A stretch of DNA of 56,787 bases from Rubrobacter aplysinae (GTDB lineage Bacteria > Actinomycetota > Rubrobacteria > Rubrobacterales > Rubrobacteraceae), in NCBI RefSeq assembly GCF_001029505.1, contig NZ_LEKH01000001.1:401884-458670 (forward strand), read 5' to 3'. Shown piece after piece: positions 33,319 through 40,667 of this stretch. The notes beneath the pieces are model-generated. The model ran no database searches, was not told where the DNA came from, and saw only the letters and a list, made by a program, of their open reading frames with translations. The position numbers and the translations under genes are program-made. The stretch's first letter is position 1. Each line of letters opens with the position of its first letter.

Positions 33319-34124
33319 TAAAGATCCTCCTCCGGTAGCGTAATTACCCCGCCGAGGGCGTGGACGGGTCCAGCCCCGGCCCCGATCTCGTCCAGCCCGT
33401 GTCTCACGGCCCCCGAGGCCACCTTCCGTGCCCGCCAGGCCGCCGCCTCCAGCCCGAAACCCCGCGCCAGGAAGCTTGCCAACGCCGAGGAGTGGGTACA
33501 GCCCGCGCCGTGTGTCGCCCGGGTGTCGTGGAGCTCGCCTTCTATTCGGATAAACGTCTCGCCGTCGTAGAGCAGGTCGTCGCCGCTCGCGGTGTGGCCG
33601 CCGGTTATGAGCACGGCGCGCGGGCCGAAGCCGTAGAGTATCCTCGCGCACTCCTCGATACGCTCCTCATCCACAGGCTCACCGGGCAGGGCCAGGGCGA
33701 ACGCCTCGTTCACGTTCGGCGTGATCGCGGCCGCCAGCGGGAACAGCCCCTGCTTGTAGATCTCGACGGCCTCGTCTTCCAGGAGCACTGCGCCACTCTC
33801 CGCGACCATTACCGGGTCCACGACGAGGTTCGGCAGCCCGAGGCGTTGTACCGTCCGCGCGACGGCGGAGATGATCCCGGCACTGAAGAGCATCCCGGTC
33901 TTTACGGCGTCAGCGCCTATGTCCGTGGCGACGGCCTCGATCTGCTCCGCCGCGACCTCCGGCGGCAGGGCGTGAATACCCTCGACCCCGAGGGTGTTCT
34001 GGGAGGTGGTCGCAACGACCGCCGTCGTCCCGTACACCCCACAGCGCAGAAACGACTTGAGGTCGGCCTGTATCCCGGCGCCACCCCCGGAATCGCTGGT
34101 GGCGACGCTGATCACCCGCTCCAA
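33318..34124 (-). CDS. thiD: Hydroxymethylpyrimidine (phosphate) kinase
   Basis: ThiD phosphorylates HMP to HMP-P and HMP-PP. The 268-residue ribokinase-fold protein has ATSDSGGGAGIQADLK at the N-terminus, KTGMLFSAG, VVDPVMVAESGA, TPNVNEA and the anion-hole motif HGAGCTHSSALAS near residue 215. In most ThiD this last motif is GTGCT; here it reads GAGCT. It lies 58 bp downstream of thiT and is fused by a 1-bp overlap to thiM. Confidence 0.93.
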   Translation of the reverse strand: MERVISVATSDSGGGAGIQADLKSFLRCGVYGTTAVVATTSQNTLGVEGIHALPPEVAAEQIEAVATDIGADAVKTGMLFSAGIISAVARTVQRLGLPNLVVDPVMVAESGAVLLEDEAVEIYKQGLFPLAAAITPNVNEAFALALPGEPVDEERIEECARILYGFGPRAVLITGGHTASGDDLLYDGETFIRIEGELHDTRATHGAGCTHSSALASFLARGFGLEAAAWRARKVASGAVRHGLDEIGAGAGPVHALGGVITLPEEDL

Positions 34125-34182
34125 TCCTCCTCCTTCCGGTAGTTCGTCAGCTGAATAATCAGATGCATCACCAGGCGAATCA

Positions 34183-34746
34183 TCAGGTGGCGCGGGCCGC
34201 CCCCTCGTGGGCCTCGACCTGCCGCCGCGACGGCCTGGCCTGGGCGAGGGCCGCCAGCAATAGCCTCACCCCGACCACGGCTATAACCAGGCTCGGCACC
34301 AGGTACACCGCGTTGTAGGCGGCCGAGTACACGGCCGGATTCCAGCCCTCGGGCGCGTAGGTGGCGAAGAACACCACACCGCTAAAGAAGTGCGCCACGA
34401 ACCGGGCGGCGGTGGCGGCCAGCGTACCCAGGATGGTGCCGAGCGTCGTCGGCCGGAAGAGCCCGGCGAGGCCCAGCGCCCCGAACGCCACCGGATAGTC
34501 GAGCAGCACCTGGACCGGGTGCACGATGAACGGATCCACCATCAGGCTCAGGAAACCGTACACCACCCCGGCCAGCACGCCGGGCACGACGCCCTGACGC
34601 AGGGCGAACAGGATCAAGGGCACCATCTCCAGTGAGATGGACCCGCCGAACGGTAAATCCAACAGCTTCACGAAGCTAAGCACGAACGCGAGCGCTATGG
34701 CCAGCGCCGCCTCGGTAAGCACCCTTACATTCCGTACACTTCCCAC
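34183..34746 (-). CDS. thiT: ThiT-type thiamine ECF transporter S-component
   Basis: ThiT binds thiamine in the membrane and docks on an ECF module for uptake. The 187-residue protein has six hydrophobic segments and ThiT hallmarks: ALAFVLSFVKLLDLPFGGSISLEMVPL (core: LPFGGSISLEMVP), GVVYGFLSLM, HPVQVLLDYPVAFG and RFVAHFFSGVVFFATYAPEG. Residues of the YGF and HFxSG regions line the thiamine pocket in characterised ThiT. The GTG start has AGGGAGGT 4 bp upstream, and that site is the target of the TPP riboswitch. Confidence 0.92.
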   Translation of the reverse strand: MGSVRNVRVLTEAALAIALAFVLSFVKLLDLPFGGSISLEMVPLILFALRQGVVPGVLAGVVYGFLSLMVDPFIVHPVQVLLDYPVAFGALGLAGLFRPTTLGTILGTLAATAARFVAHFFSGVVFFATYAPEGWNPAVYSAAYNAVYLVPSLVIAVVGVRLLLAALAQARPSRRQVEAHEGAARAT

Positions 34747-34749
34747 CGC

Positions 34750-34790
34750 GACCTCCCTGTCTCGACTACGAAGGTAGCGGGGAGGCTCAC
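34750..34790 (-). promoter_or_regulatory. Expression platform: anti-SD/SD switch of the thiT riboswitch
   Basis: Reading the minus strand, CCTCCCC (34785-34779) can pair with the thiT ribosome site AGGGAGGT (34758-34751), with a small CTAC-CTTC-GTAG hairpin nested between. The same CCTCCC can instead pair with AGGGAGG (34807-34801), the 3' strand of the aptamer P1. TPP-stabilised P1 would leave CCTCCC free to hide the ribosome site; without TPP it would be captured and translation would start. Confidence 0.65.
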
Positions 34791-34797
34791 GGCAAAA

Positions 34798-34912
34798 GAA
34801 CCTCCCTGCGCCGGCATTATCCGGATCAGGTCCACGGGTCGGTTACCAGACGCTTCTTACGCTCCTCACGAGCTCCGTCCGGCACCCTCTCAGCCTCTCG
34901 GCTCCCCGGTTG
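34798..34912 (-). ncRNA. TPP riboswitch (THI element) aptamer
   Basis: On the minus strand the conserved parts appear in order: AACCGGGGAGCC, AGGCTGAGAGGG, a long variable P3 arm, ACCTGATCCGGATAATGCCG, then GCGCAGGGAGGTT. The CTGAGA and ACCTGATC..ATAATGCC..GCAGGGA blocks are the invariant TPP-binding sequences. P1 closes by AACC/GGTT. It lies 52 bp upstream of thiT and probably governs the whole thiT-to-tandem-Nudix operon. Confidence 0.93.
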
Positions 34913-34987
34913 CCTATTAGACGTTAAATGTACCCTAATGTATCGCCACGGGCAAGCGCACCGGCGGTCTCCTTTACGCGAGCACGG

Positions 34988-35530
34988 CTATTCTTTCGCC
35001 GTCACCCCGGAGGCCCACAGGAGCCCGAGAACCGTGGTGGAGGCCGTGATCTCACCTGACCGCACCTTGGCGAGGGCCTCCGCGAACGGCATCTCCACCG
35101 CCCGCAGAAATTCCGTGGGCTCCGGCTCCGGTCCGCGCCCGTCGGGCACCGCCCGGCAAGAGAACAGGTGACACACCTCCGTGCTGCGGCCCGGGCTGGT
35201 ATGTACGGAGGTGAGGTGCTCCAGCGCCTCCGCCCGGTAGCCGGTCTCCTCCAGAAGCTCCTTGCGGGCGGCCTCGCGCGGGTCCTCCTCGAGCTCCACC
35301 CCGCCTCCAGGAAGCTCCAGCGTCGTGCCGCCGACGGGCTGGCGGTACTGCCGCACGAGCACGACCCCGCCGGCCTCCGTAACGGGCACCACCACCGCGA
35401 ACCCGGAGCTTTCGAGCACCCCGTACTCTATGCCGGTCCCGTCCGGCAGCGTAACGTCGTCCACCCGGAAAGAGCACCACGGGCTCCGGTACAGGTACTC
35501 CATCCCGAGCGTGCGCCAACTCTCACTCAC
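34988..35530 (-). CDS. Nudix hydrolase, ADP-ribose pyrophosphatase type
   Basis: The 180-residue protein has VVLVRQYRQPVGG, the Nudix box GGGVELEE...ARKELLEETGY (near residue 75) and an EPEPTEFLRAVEMPF segment where the family has its regulatory helix. This is the ADP-sugar pyrophosphatase group, as for the gene at 7.5 kb. It is divergent in position from the riboswitch promoter but on the same strand, upstream of the thiamine operon; the AT-rich gap at 34915-34987 probably holds the operon promoter. Confidence 0.87.
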   Translation of the reverse strand: MSESWRTLGMEYLYRSPWCSFRVDDVTLPDGTGIEYGVLESSGFAVVVPVTEAGGVVLVRQYRQPVGGTTLELPGGGVELEEDPREAARKELLEETGYRAEALEHLTSVHTSPGRSTEVCHLFSCRAVPDGRGPEPEPTEFLRAVEMPFAEALAKVRSGEITASTTVLGLLWASGVTAKE

Positions 35531-35568
35531 AGAACCACAGTATAGTGCCCAAGTAAGAGAAGACGCAC

Positions 35569-35595
35569 AAAAAGGAGGGGCCCTCGGGCCCCTCC
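35569..35595 (-). terminator. Rho-independent terminator of the ferredoxin gene
   Basis: GGAGGGGCCC (minus strand 35595-35586 with complement 35583-35574) forms a 10-bp GC stem. It is followed on the minus strand by TTTTTGTG, a classical intrinsic terminator 50 bp after the ferredoxin stop. Confidence 0.85.
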
Positions 35596-35647
35596 CCTAT
35601 CCTTCTTATCTCCGGCCCCCATGAGAAGGGCCGTCACCGGCGCCCGG

Positions 35648-35881
35648 CTACTCGAAGTGCTCGGCGGCCTTGGTGATGTAGCTCTCCATCTCGTCCGGGA
35701 CCTCGTCCTCGGGGTAGATCGCCTCGACCGGGCACTCCGGCTCGCAGGCGCCGCAGTCGATGCACTCTTCGGGGTTGATCATGAAATGATCCCCACCGTC
35801 GTAGATGCAGTCTACCGGGCAAACCTCTACACAGCTCTGGTCCTTGGTGCCGATGCACGGCTCGGTAATTACGTAAGTCAT
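35648..35881 (-). CDS. Ferredoxin, 7Fe-8S type
   Basis: This 77-residue electron carrier has MTYVITEPCIGTKD at the start and two cluster-binding motifs: C-x7-C-x3-CP (SCVEVCPVD with the first Cys at position 9) and CIDCGACEPECPVEAI. The spacing fits one [3Fe-4S] and one [4Fe-4S] cluster, as in mycobacterial FdxA/FdxC. No redox partner gene is adjacent. A strong terminator follows, so it is monocistronic. Confidence 0.92.
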   Translation of the reverse strand: MTYVITEPCIGTKDQSCVEVCPVDCIYDGGDHFMINPEECIDCGACEPECPVEAIYPEDEVPDEMESYITKAAEHFE

Positions 35882-36144
35882 ATCGCTCCTCTCAAGCTAC
35901 TCTCAAAGCCCCTGTGTTTTCTGGTCTGACGCCGTTATACCAGCGCAATCCCGGCCACACAGCGCCCGAATGACGACCGTCGCCACAGGGCTTGAGCAGC
36001 ATCACGCCTGCATGTGACCCAGATCAAATACACAGGATTTTTGCCTGCAAATAGGACTTATTGGGAAGCGGTTGCAATAGTATAGCAGGTCTCTGGTGCC
36101 GGAGGTGCGGCTTGTGTGGGACTTGTGTGGGTCTGGCCCGGGGC

Positions 36145-36915
36145 TCAGGTCTTGAGGCGGAGCCCGGCCGGGTCGAGGATGGTGATGGTCTTGGCTTCTA
36201 GGTCCAGGATGCCTTCGCGGGCGAGCCGGGAGAGGGCGCGGGATAGCGCCTCACGGGAGATGCCGGTCGCCTCGGCCATCTCCTGGCGCGAAAGGGAGGG
36301 CTCGAAGACGACGCCGCTCCGGGTGACGCGCCCCTCCTCCCCGGCGAGGGCGAGCAGCAGCCGGGCCACGCGCTGGGGGGCGCTGTGGAATACGAGGTCG
36401 CCGACGAGGTCCTCCAGCTCGCGGGATCGGGAGGCCAGGGCGCGAGCGAGACGTACGGCGCCCTCGGGATGGGAGTTCATGATCTCCACGATGTCGTCGC
36501 GGAAGATGGCGTAGAGCACGCAGTCGGTCAGGGCGGTTGCGCCCTGACTCTGGGGCTGGCCTTCGAGCGCGGAGGCCAGCCCGAGCACCGCGCCGTCGCC
36601 GACGACGCCCAGGATCTGATCCCGGCTCTTCTGCCCGCCCGAGGAGCGCAGGAGCTTCGCCCGCCCCTCACGCAGGAAGTAAACCGCCCCCGAAGGCTCC
36701 CCCTCCCGGTACAGCGGCGTCCCCGCGCCGACCTCCAGAACCTCCGCGGTAACCGCGAGGTCCTGGAAGAAACCCTCGCCTATACCGGAGAAAAGCTCGA
36801 ACTCCTGCAGGCCCTCTAGCTTTGAGAGGTGCTCGACCGCCCGGCAGCGGGCGCCGGGCATCCGGGTCCAGGACGGCGGGGCGTTCTCGTACACCGCTAC
36901 CTTCTCTCCTCGCAA
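36145..36915 (-). CDS. Crp/Fnr-family transcriptional regulator
   Basis: The 256-residue protein has an N-terminal cyclic-nucleotide-binding fold (about 35-150) with PLYREGEPSGAVYFLREGRAKL (core: EGEPSGAVYFL) and VLGLASALEG, followed by a Crp-type helix-turn-helix (about 200-245: LSRQEMAEATGISREALSRALSRL). The usual cAMP-binding RxS motif is not evident, and Fnr-type N-terminal cysteines are absent. What it senses is unknown. About 260 bp of non-coding DNA separates it from the ferredoxin gene, which it might regulate. Confidence 0.88.
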   Translation of the reverse strand: MRGEKVAVYENAPPSWTRMPGARCRAVEHLSKLEGLQEFELFSGIGEGFFQDLAVTAEVLEVGAGTPLYREGEPSGAVYFLREGRAKLLRSSGGQKSRDQILGVVGDGAVLGLASALEGQPQSQGATALTDCVLYAIFRDDIVEIMNSHPEGAVRLARALASRSRELEDLVGDLVFHSAPQRVARLLLALAGEEGRVTRSGVVFEPSLSRQEMAEATGISREALSRALSRLAREGILDLEAKTITILDPAGLRLKT

Positions 36916-37017
36916 GTCTTCACAGTTCCTTTATACGCCAAGTAAGGTGATTCTGCAGTCAAATATGGAATTCAGATCGAGATCAGGTCGAGAATGGTGA
37001 ATTGTCCACCCCAAGCC

Positions 37018-37693
37018 CTACATCCGCAGCTCTTCCAGAAACTCCGACGGTACGTCGCCACTCGATACGAGCAGGCGGTCTCTTGCGCGGGTACAGGCGA
37101 CGTAGAGCAGGTGACGCTCCGTGTCGTAGACTTCGGCTAGATCCGCCTCGTCCGATACGGTCTCTATCCGCTCCTGGGACGGGATAACCTCATCGTCGCA
37201 GCCCATCACGACAACGGCTCGGAACTCTAGTCCCTTTGCGAGATGCATCGTGCCGACCGAAACATGTCCGCCGCTCATTTCCAGGCTCTCGTCCAACACC
37301 TTGAACGGGAGACCGGCATTCTCGATGGCACTGCTAGCCCGGTCCAGCTCCGCCGCCGAGCGGACGAAGATGCCCGTCTCGTGCGGCATTACGCCTGCTT
37401 CCCGCAAGCTCTGGGGCCACAGGCCCACCGCTTCGGCTTCCTCTTCTAGGCTATCCAGAACCCGGATCGTGGGCATTGGTCCATTAAACACCGAGACCGT
37501 TCTGCCCCTTTCTTCTACGTTGCCGTCCACGTCGGAGAGCTCGGAGTCCAGCAGCCGGTCGGCCTGCGAGCGGATCTGGTGCGAGGTCCGGTAGTTGATC
37601 TGCAGCGTCCGGGACCGTCCGCGGATGTCTATGCCGAGCGCCTTCCAAGAGACGGGAGACTGGGAGATCCTCTGCCCCGGATCCTCGGCGAAA
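37018..37693 (-). pseudogene. UvrD/PcrA-type helicase, C-terminal remnant
   Basis: The open frame from the TGA at 37694-37696 to the stop at 37018 encodes only the C-terminal part of a superfamily 1 helicase. It starts in the middle of motif III/IV: AEDPGQRISQS, SWKALGID, TLQINYRTSHQIR, then VGTMHLAKGLEFRAVVVMG (motif V) and LLYVACTRARDRL (motif VI). Walker A and the DExQ motifs are missing. No start codon precedes the homologous part; GTG 37530 would allow only an internal fragment. The break lies exactly where the AT-rich MazG-like gene begins, so the 5' part was lost when that cassette arrived. Confidence 0.85.
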
Positions 37694-37694
37694 C

Positions 37695-38039
37695 CTATAA
37701 ATCAGTGTACTTTTTGTTGGATCCGCGTGACTTTTCTAAGGGATATTTTTGCTCATTGACTGTAATCTTTTTCGACACAGCTTCTTGTATGTCTATCGAA
37801 AGGTCATGCGTTAAATAGGTGAGCAAAATGGCGATGTCTGCGATCTCGGACGTGATCGCTGCGTGGTGCTCTTCTACCACTCGTGGAACTTGCTGATCAC
37901 TCGACCAAACAAAGTACTCTAGTAGCTCTGCTGCTTCCACCGAGAGTGCAGACGCCACATTGCGCACTGTATGAAATTGCTCCCAGTCCCGAGCTTCTCG
38001 GAACTCTAAAAGAGCGTTAACCAATTCGGGTGTGAGCAT
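37695..38039 (-). CDS. MazG-like nucleotide pyrophosphohydrolase (dCTPase/RS21-C6 type)
   Basis: The 114-residue protein is an all-alpha NTP pyrophosphatase: REARDWEQFHTVRNVASAL opens the family's first helix, SVEAAELLEYFVW gives the E-x3-E metal ligands and SEIADIAILLTYL the E-x2-D pair. Such enzymes hydrolyse dCTP or modified dNTPs to the monophosphate. It is AT-rich and 18 bp downstream of the HNH endonuclease gene, forming a two-gene cassette. Its stop overlaps the helicase remnant. A role in nucleotide-pool based defence or in clearing modified phage nucleotides is speculative. Confidence 0.82.
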   Translation of the reverse strand: MLTPELVNALLEFREARDWEQFHTVRNVASALSVEAAELLEYFVWSSDQQVPRVVEEHHAAITSEIADIAILLTYLTHDLSIDIQEAVSKKITVNEQKYPLEKSRGSNKKYTDL

Positions 38040-38057
38040 TTCTCCTCTTATATCTGT

Positions 38058-38981
38058 TCATTCTTGAAAGCAGTTCTCGTTGTGCCAACTCAAGAAGTCT
38101 TCACTCGGACGATGGCCAGGATCTTGAGGTACGTTGGAAAGAGTTTTTCCGTGCAAACGATAATACGGTTGCCCATTGAACCATTGTTCTTTGATTTGCG
38201 GACTCACTTCCACGCGCAACTCTGGCGTTACGGTAACGAGACCGGCATCGAACAGCTTGTGAAAGTCTGATCGCAGGAGCATACCGTTCGACACCTCGTT
38301 TACGCCACTTCTCGCAAAGGGCCTAATGTGCGCCGCTTCGAGTACGGGAAGAGTACTTTCCCCGGTGATCGCACAACGGCGTCTGTAAGCATCTGTAACC
38401 GCCACCCTAAAGGCACCTTGCCCCAGACGAGGCTTTATGATCGTAGGTTCGCCGTAACGCGCACCGGCCTCTTGGACCTGATCCGGTAGACCACCAGCAA
38501 GCGAGCTCTTGAATCTTTCCTGAACCGCCGCCCACAAATTTACCCCGCTTGATTCTTGGGTATCATAGTAACGTCCTCGGACAACGTTACTAGCCCAATC
38601 TGGAGGATTGGCGATCCAGTTTTCCTTCCTCCAAAAGAAGGGGGACGTCAAGATAGTGCATCCAATTTCCGGGTCTCTTGCACTCGGATCGGAGACAAGC
38701 CGTCTGATCATCGTCTCAAAGGCTTCACGAGATTCTGCACCATTCTTTATCCCGAACACTTCCCAGGCGAGGGACAGTGGCAGTTTGGAGAATTTGACGA
38801 AAGTCCCGCCGCCCGCAACGTGATTGTATGGTCGCTTGAGCTTGAACAAAAATGGTGCTCCCGTTTCTAGCCCGACAAAGGGAGCTTTACCGCTAGGCTG
38901 CCAAAAATTGACCTCGTCTACGTTAGCGTTGCTCAGGAAATCGAACCATCCGTTATCCGTCACCCCTAGCCATAGCTTCAT
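38058..38981 (-). CDS. HNH endonuclease with N-terminal PUA/ASCH-like domain, probable restriction enzyme
   Basis: The 307-residue protein has a C-terminal HNH_2 domain: FRVAVTDAYRRRCAITGE, LEAAHIRPFARSG (catalytic AAHIRP) and NGMLLRSDFHKLFDAGLVTV. The N-terminal 160 residues (VNFWQPSG, PFLFKLKRPYNHVAGGG, WEVFG) resemble PUA/ASCH- or SRA-like base-reading domains, suggesting a modification-dependent (type IV-like) nuclease. That domain call is tentative. ATG 38981 overlaps the stop of the truncated methyltransferase (ATGA), so it may be translated by coupling. It is AT-rich compared with the genes upstream. Confidence 0.8.
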   Translation of the reverse strand: MKLWLGVTDNGWFDFLSNANVDEVNFWQPSGKAPFVGLETGAPFLFKLKRPYNHVAGGGTFVKFSKLPLSLAWEVFGIKNGAESREAFETMIRRLVSDPSARDPEIGCTILTSPFFWRKENWIANPPDWASNVVRGRYYDTQESSGVNLWAAVQERFKSSLAGGLPDQVQEAGARYGEPTIIKPRLGQGAFRVAVTDAYRRRCAITGESTLPVLEAAHIRPFARSGVNEVSNGMLLRSDFHKLFDAGLVTVTPELRVEVSPQIKEQWFNGQPYYRLHGKTLSNVPQDPGHRPSEDFLSWHNENCFQE

Positions 38982-39421
38982 CGCAATACCCCGTAGGTAA
39001 ATATCAATCCATGTAAATAAGCGGCCAGGTGGGGAACATGCCTATAGAACTCGGTCGCCGTCTCATCACCGGATAGGCCGTCGAAGTCGGCGAAGAGTCT
39101 AGGCTCGAGGTCGGCGGCCTCTTCGTCCTTCTCGGTGCGGCGCATCAGGTCGTCAACCAGCACCTTGGGGTGGACCTTCTCCTGGATGTACAGCGGCGGC
39201 GCGTGGACGACGAGGTCGGACCAGTCCTGCTCGTCCTTGCCGCGCCACACGAGCTGCGGGTCCAGGTCCCGGTTGCGGCGCTCGTAGGCGAGGCGCACCG
39301 GGTCTTGCTCCTCCTCCCGCATCACCGACTGGTGCTCGGCGGTCGGGATGTTCGGGCGCGTGGCATCCTCGTGCGTTAGCGTCTCCACGGACTTTGCCGA
39401 CTTGTTGGTCTTTCTCGCCAT
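38978..39421 (-). pseudogene. DNA methyltransferase (type III Mod-like), N-terminal remnant
   Basis: The first 128 residues match the start of a site-specific DNA-methyltransferase that accompanies Res-type helicase nucleases: LTHEDATRPNIPTAEHQSVM, REEEQDPVRLAYERRNRDLDPQLVW (core: YERRNRDLDPQLVW), GKDEQDWSDLVV and PPLYIQEKVHPK. After FYRH (about 39038) the similarity stops and a 19-residue unrelated tail ends at 38978. All catalytic motifs (DPPY, FxGxG) are missing, so there is no methylation activity. The HNH gene begins inside its last codons. Confidence 0.82.
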
Positions 39422-39439
39422 GGGGTTAGATCAACCTTC

Positions 39440-39811
39440 CTACGCTTCCTCGTCGAAGGCCAGTTCCAGTTCCGCAGCCGCCGCTGCTAGCCTCCTGTCT
39501 CGCGTCCACAGCCGCGCGCCGCTATGCAGGACCGTGGCAGCCAGCAGGTGTACGTCCAGGTAGCCGATGCCCCGGCCCATCAGGGCGCGACGCTCGATAA
39601 ACTCCAGAGCCTCGGGGTCCGTCGCCGTTGGGGCGGCGGGTAAATCTTCCAGAAGCCGGAGCACCTCGCGCCGGTCCTTGAGGTTGCCACAGGCCAACTC
39701 ACCGATCACGAAAGGATGCATCATCACCTGTTCCGTCTCCAGGGCCTCATATAGCTTCTGCTCGCCCGAACGCAGGTGATCTATCCAGACGGAGGTGTCT
39801 ACCAGGATCAC
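39440..39811 (-). CDS. vapC: VapC-type PIN-domain toxin ribonuclease
   Basis: The 123-residue protein has the PIN acidic residues in order: D in ILVDTSVWIDHL, E in FVIGELACG, D in GIGYLDVHLLAA and D in ARLWTRDRRL. VapC toxins cut tRNA or rRNA and are held inactive by VapB. Its ATG overlaps the vapB stop (ATGA), the standard antitoxin-first arrangement. It lies just upstream of the truncated methyltransferase. Confidence 0.92.
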   Translation of the reverse strand: MILVDTSVWIDHLRSGEQKLYEALETEQVMMHPFVIGELACGNLKDRREVLRLLEDLPAAPTATDPEALEFIERRALMGRGIGYLDVHLLAATVLHSGARLWTRDRRLAAAAAELELAFDEEA

Positions 39812-40005
39812 GCAGACTCGGGCCGCCGTCGGGGAACAGGATCCAGGTCCGGGTCGCTGCCGCCGAGCCGTGCCAGACGTCTGGCGCTCTCACGTTCGAT
39901 CAGGGCGCGCAATCCTGAGTGGATCAGGGCAGTCCGCCCCTCCACGCCGCTTACGCGCCGGGCCTCTTCCAGTAACTTCTCGTCCAGATTCACGGTGGTG
40001 CGCAC
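39808..40005 (-). CDS. vapB: VapB-type antitoxin
   Basis: The 65-residue protein has an N-terminal ribbon-helix-helix domain (RTTVNLDEKLLEEARRVSG, then TALIHSGLRALIERE) for operator binding and a charged C-terminal tail that should block VapC. GTG 40005 follows GAGGAGG. An inverted repeat with a TATATT-like -10 lies immediately upstream, consistent with autoregulation. Confidence 0.9.
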   Translation of the reverse strand: MRTTVNLDEKLLEEARRVSGVEGRTALIHSGLRALIERESARRLARLGGSDPDLDPVPRRRPESA

Positions 40006-40022
40006 GATTCTCGCCTCCTCTG

Positions 40023-40069
40023 TATGTGCATGAAATATACATCATATGACGCTTATTTTCATGTACATA
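40023..40069 (-). promoter_or_regulatory. Inverted repeat in the vapBC promoter region
   Basis: TATGTGCATGAAA (40023-40035) and TTTCATGTACATA (40057-40069) are inverted copies with one mismatch, separated by 21 bp, in a short AT-rich gap between the orphan antitoxin gene and vapB. A minus-strand TATATT overlaps the inner edge of the left arm. It is a likely VapB (or VapBC) operator. Confidence 0.5.
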
Positions 40070-40080
40070 TACCCGCAATC

Positions 40081-40305
40081 CTACCGCTCGTTCATCTCTT
40101 CGCGGGTGAACTTGCGACCGCCGGTACGGAGCTTGCCGCGCAGTTCCTCTACCACCGCCATCGCCCTCTCGGCCTGTTGCTCGCGCCGCGCGTAATCCTC
40201 CAGCCAAGCCCGAAACTGCTCGTTCAAGGTGCTGTGTTCGGCCCGCGCCCGCCTGCGAGCGGCCTCGATCAGCTTTTCGTCGGCACTGAAGGTGATGTTC
40301 TTCAT
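40081..40305 (-). CDS. Antitoxin-like ribbon-helix-helix protein without a toxin
   Basis: The 74-residue protein starts with KNITFSADEKLIEAARRRARAEHSTLNEQFRAWL (core: NITFSADEKLIEAARRRA), a DNA-binding domain found in VapB-type antitoxins, followed by a charged tail. ATG 40305 has AGAGAGGT upstream. The usual PIN toxin gene is not directly downstream; the next gene is another antitoxin, vapB. It may be an orphan or may regulate the neighbouring pair. Confidence 0.75.
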   Translation of the reverse strand: MKNITFSADEKLIEAARRRARAEHSTLNEQFRAWLEDYARREQQAERAMAVVEELRGKLRTGGRKFTREEMNER

Positions 40306-40373
40306 CAGACGTACCTCTCTGTCCCCTTTCATGTCACGTATAGACGCGCCACTCCCGCGTCAGTCTCTCCGCG

Positions 40374-40667
40374 TCAGACATGGATGGCCTCTCGCTCCAC
40401 GAACGGGCGCAGCTCCGGGCGGAGTGCCTTGTCGGTAACGAGGTCCACGGGTCTTCCTAGCAAGTCCTCCAGATAGAACTGGAGGCCGAAGTACTGGCCC
40501 GAGGTAGCTGGGCCATCGAAAGCGACCAGTATGTCCACGTCGCTCTCCTCGTCGGCCGTGGCGCGCGAGGTGGAGCCGAACAGGGCGAGCTCCCGCACGC
40601 CGAAACGCTGTCTCAGCTCCGGCATGCAAGCCCTGATCCGGTCTAGATCCTCGTCGGTTCTTCTCAT
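40374..40667 (-). CDS. MNT-type nucleotidyltransferase (MntA-like antitoxin)
   Basis: The 97-residue minimal nucleotidyltransferase has the GSxxR..SDxD active site: LFGSTSRATADEESDVDILVAF (core GSTSRA, SDVDILV). MntA proteins AMPylate and neutralise HepT toxins. No HepT (DUF86) gene is adjacent, though this restriction locus type commonly carries both. The ATG overlaps the res stop (ATGA), so its translation depends on ribosomes finishing res, which is now broken upstream. Confidence 0.85.
   Translation of the reverse strand: MRRTDEDLDRIRACMPELRQRFGVRELALFGSTSRATADEESDVDILVAFDGPATSGQYFGLQFYLEDLLGRPVDLVTDKALRPELRPFVEREAIHV

Noticed and set aside
33319-33651. N-terminal extension of the thiM frame
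   Set aside because: It lies inside thiD; the GTG at 33318 with a GAGGAGG site gives the usual ThiM length.
35882-36144. Small gene or riboswitch between the ferredoxin and Crp/Fnr genes
   Set aside because: Only AT-richer non-coding sequence with scattered TATA-like words; no open frame with a ribosome site and no conserved RNA motif.
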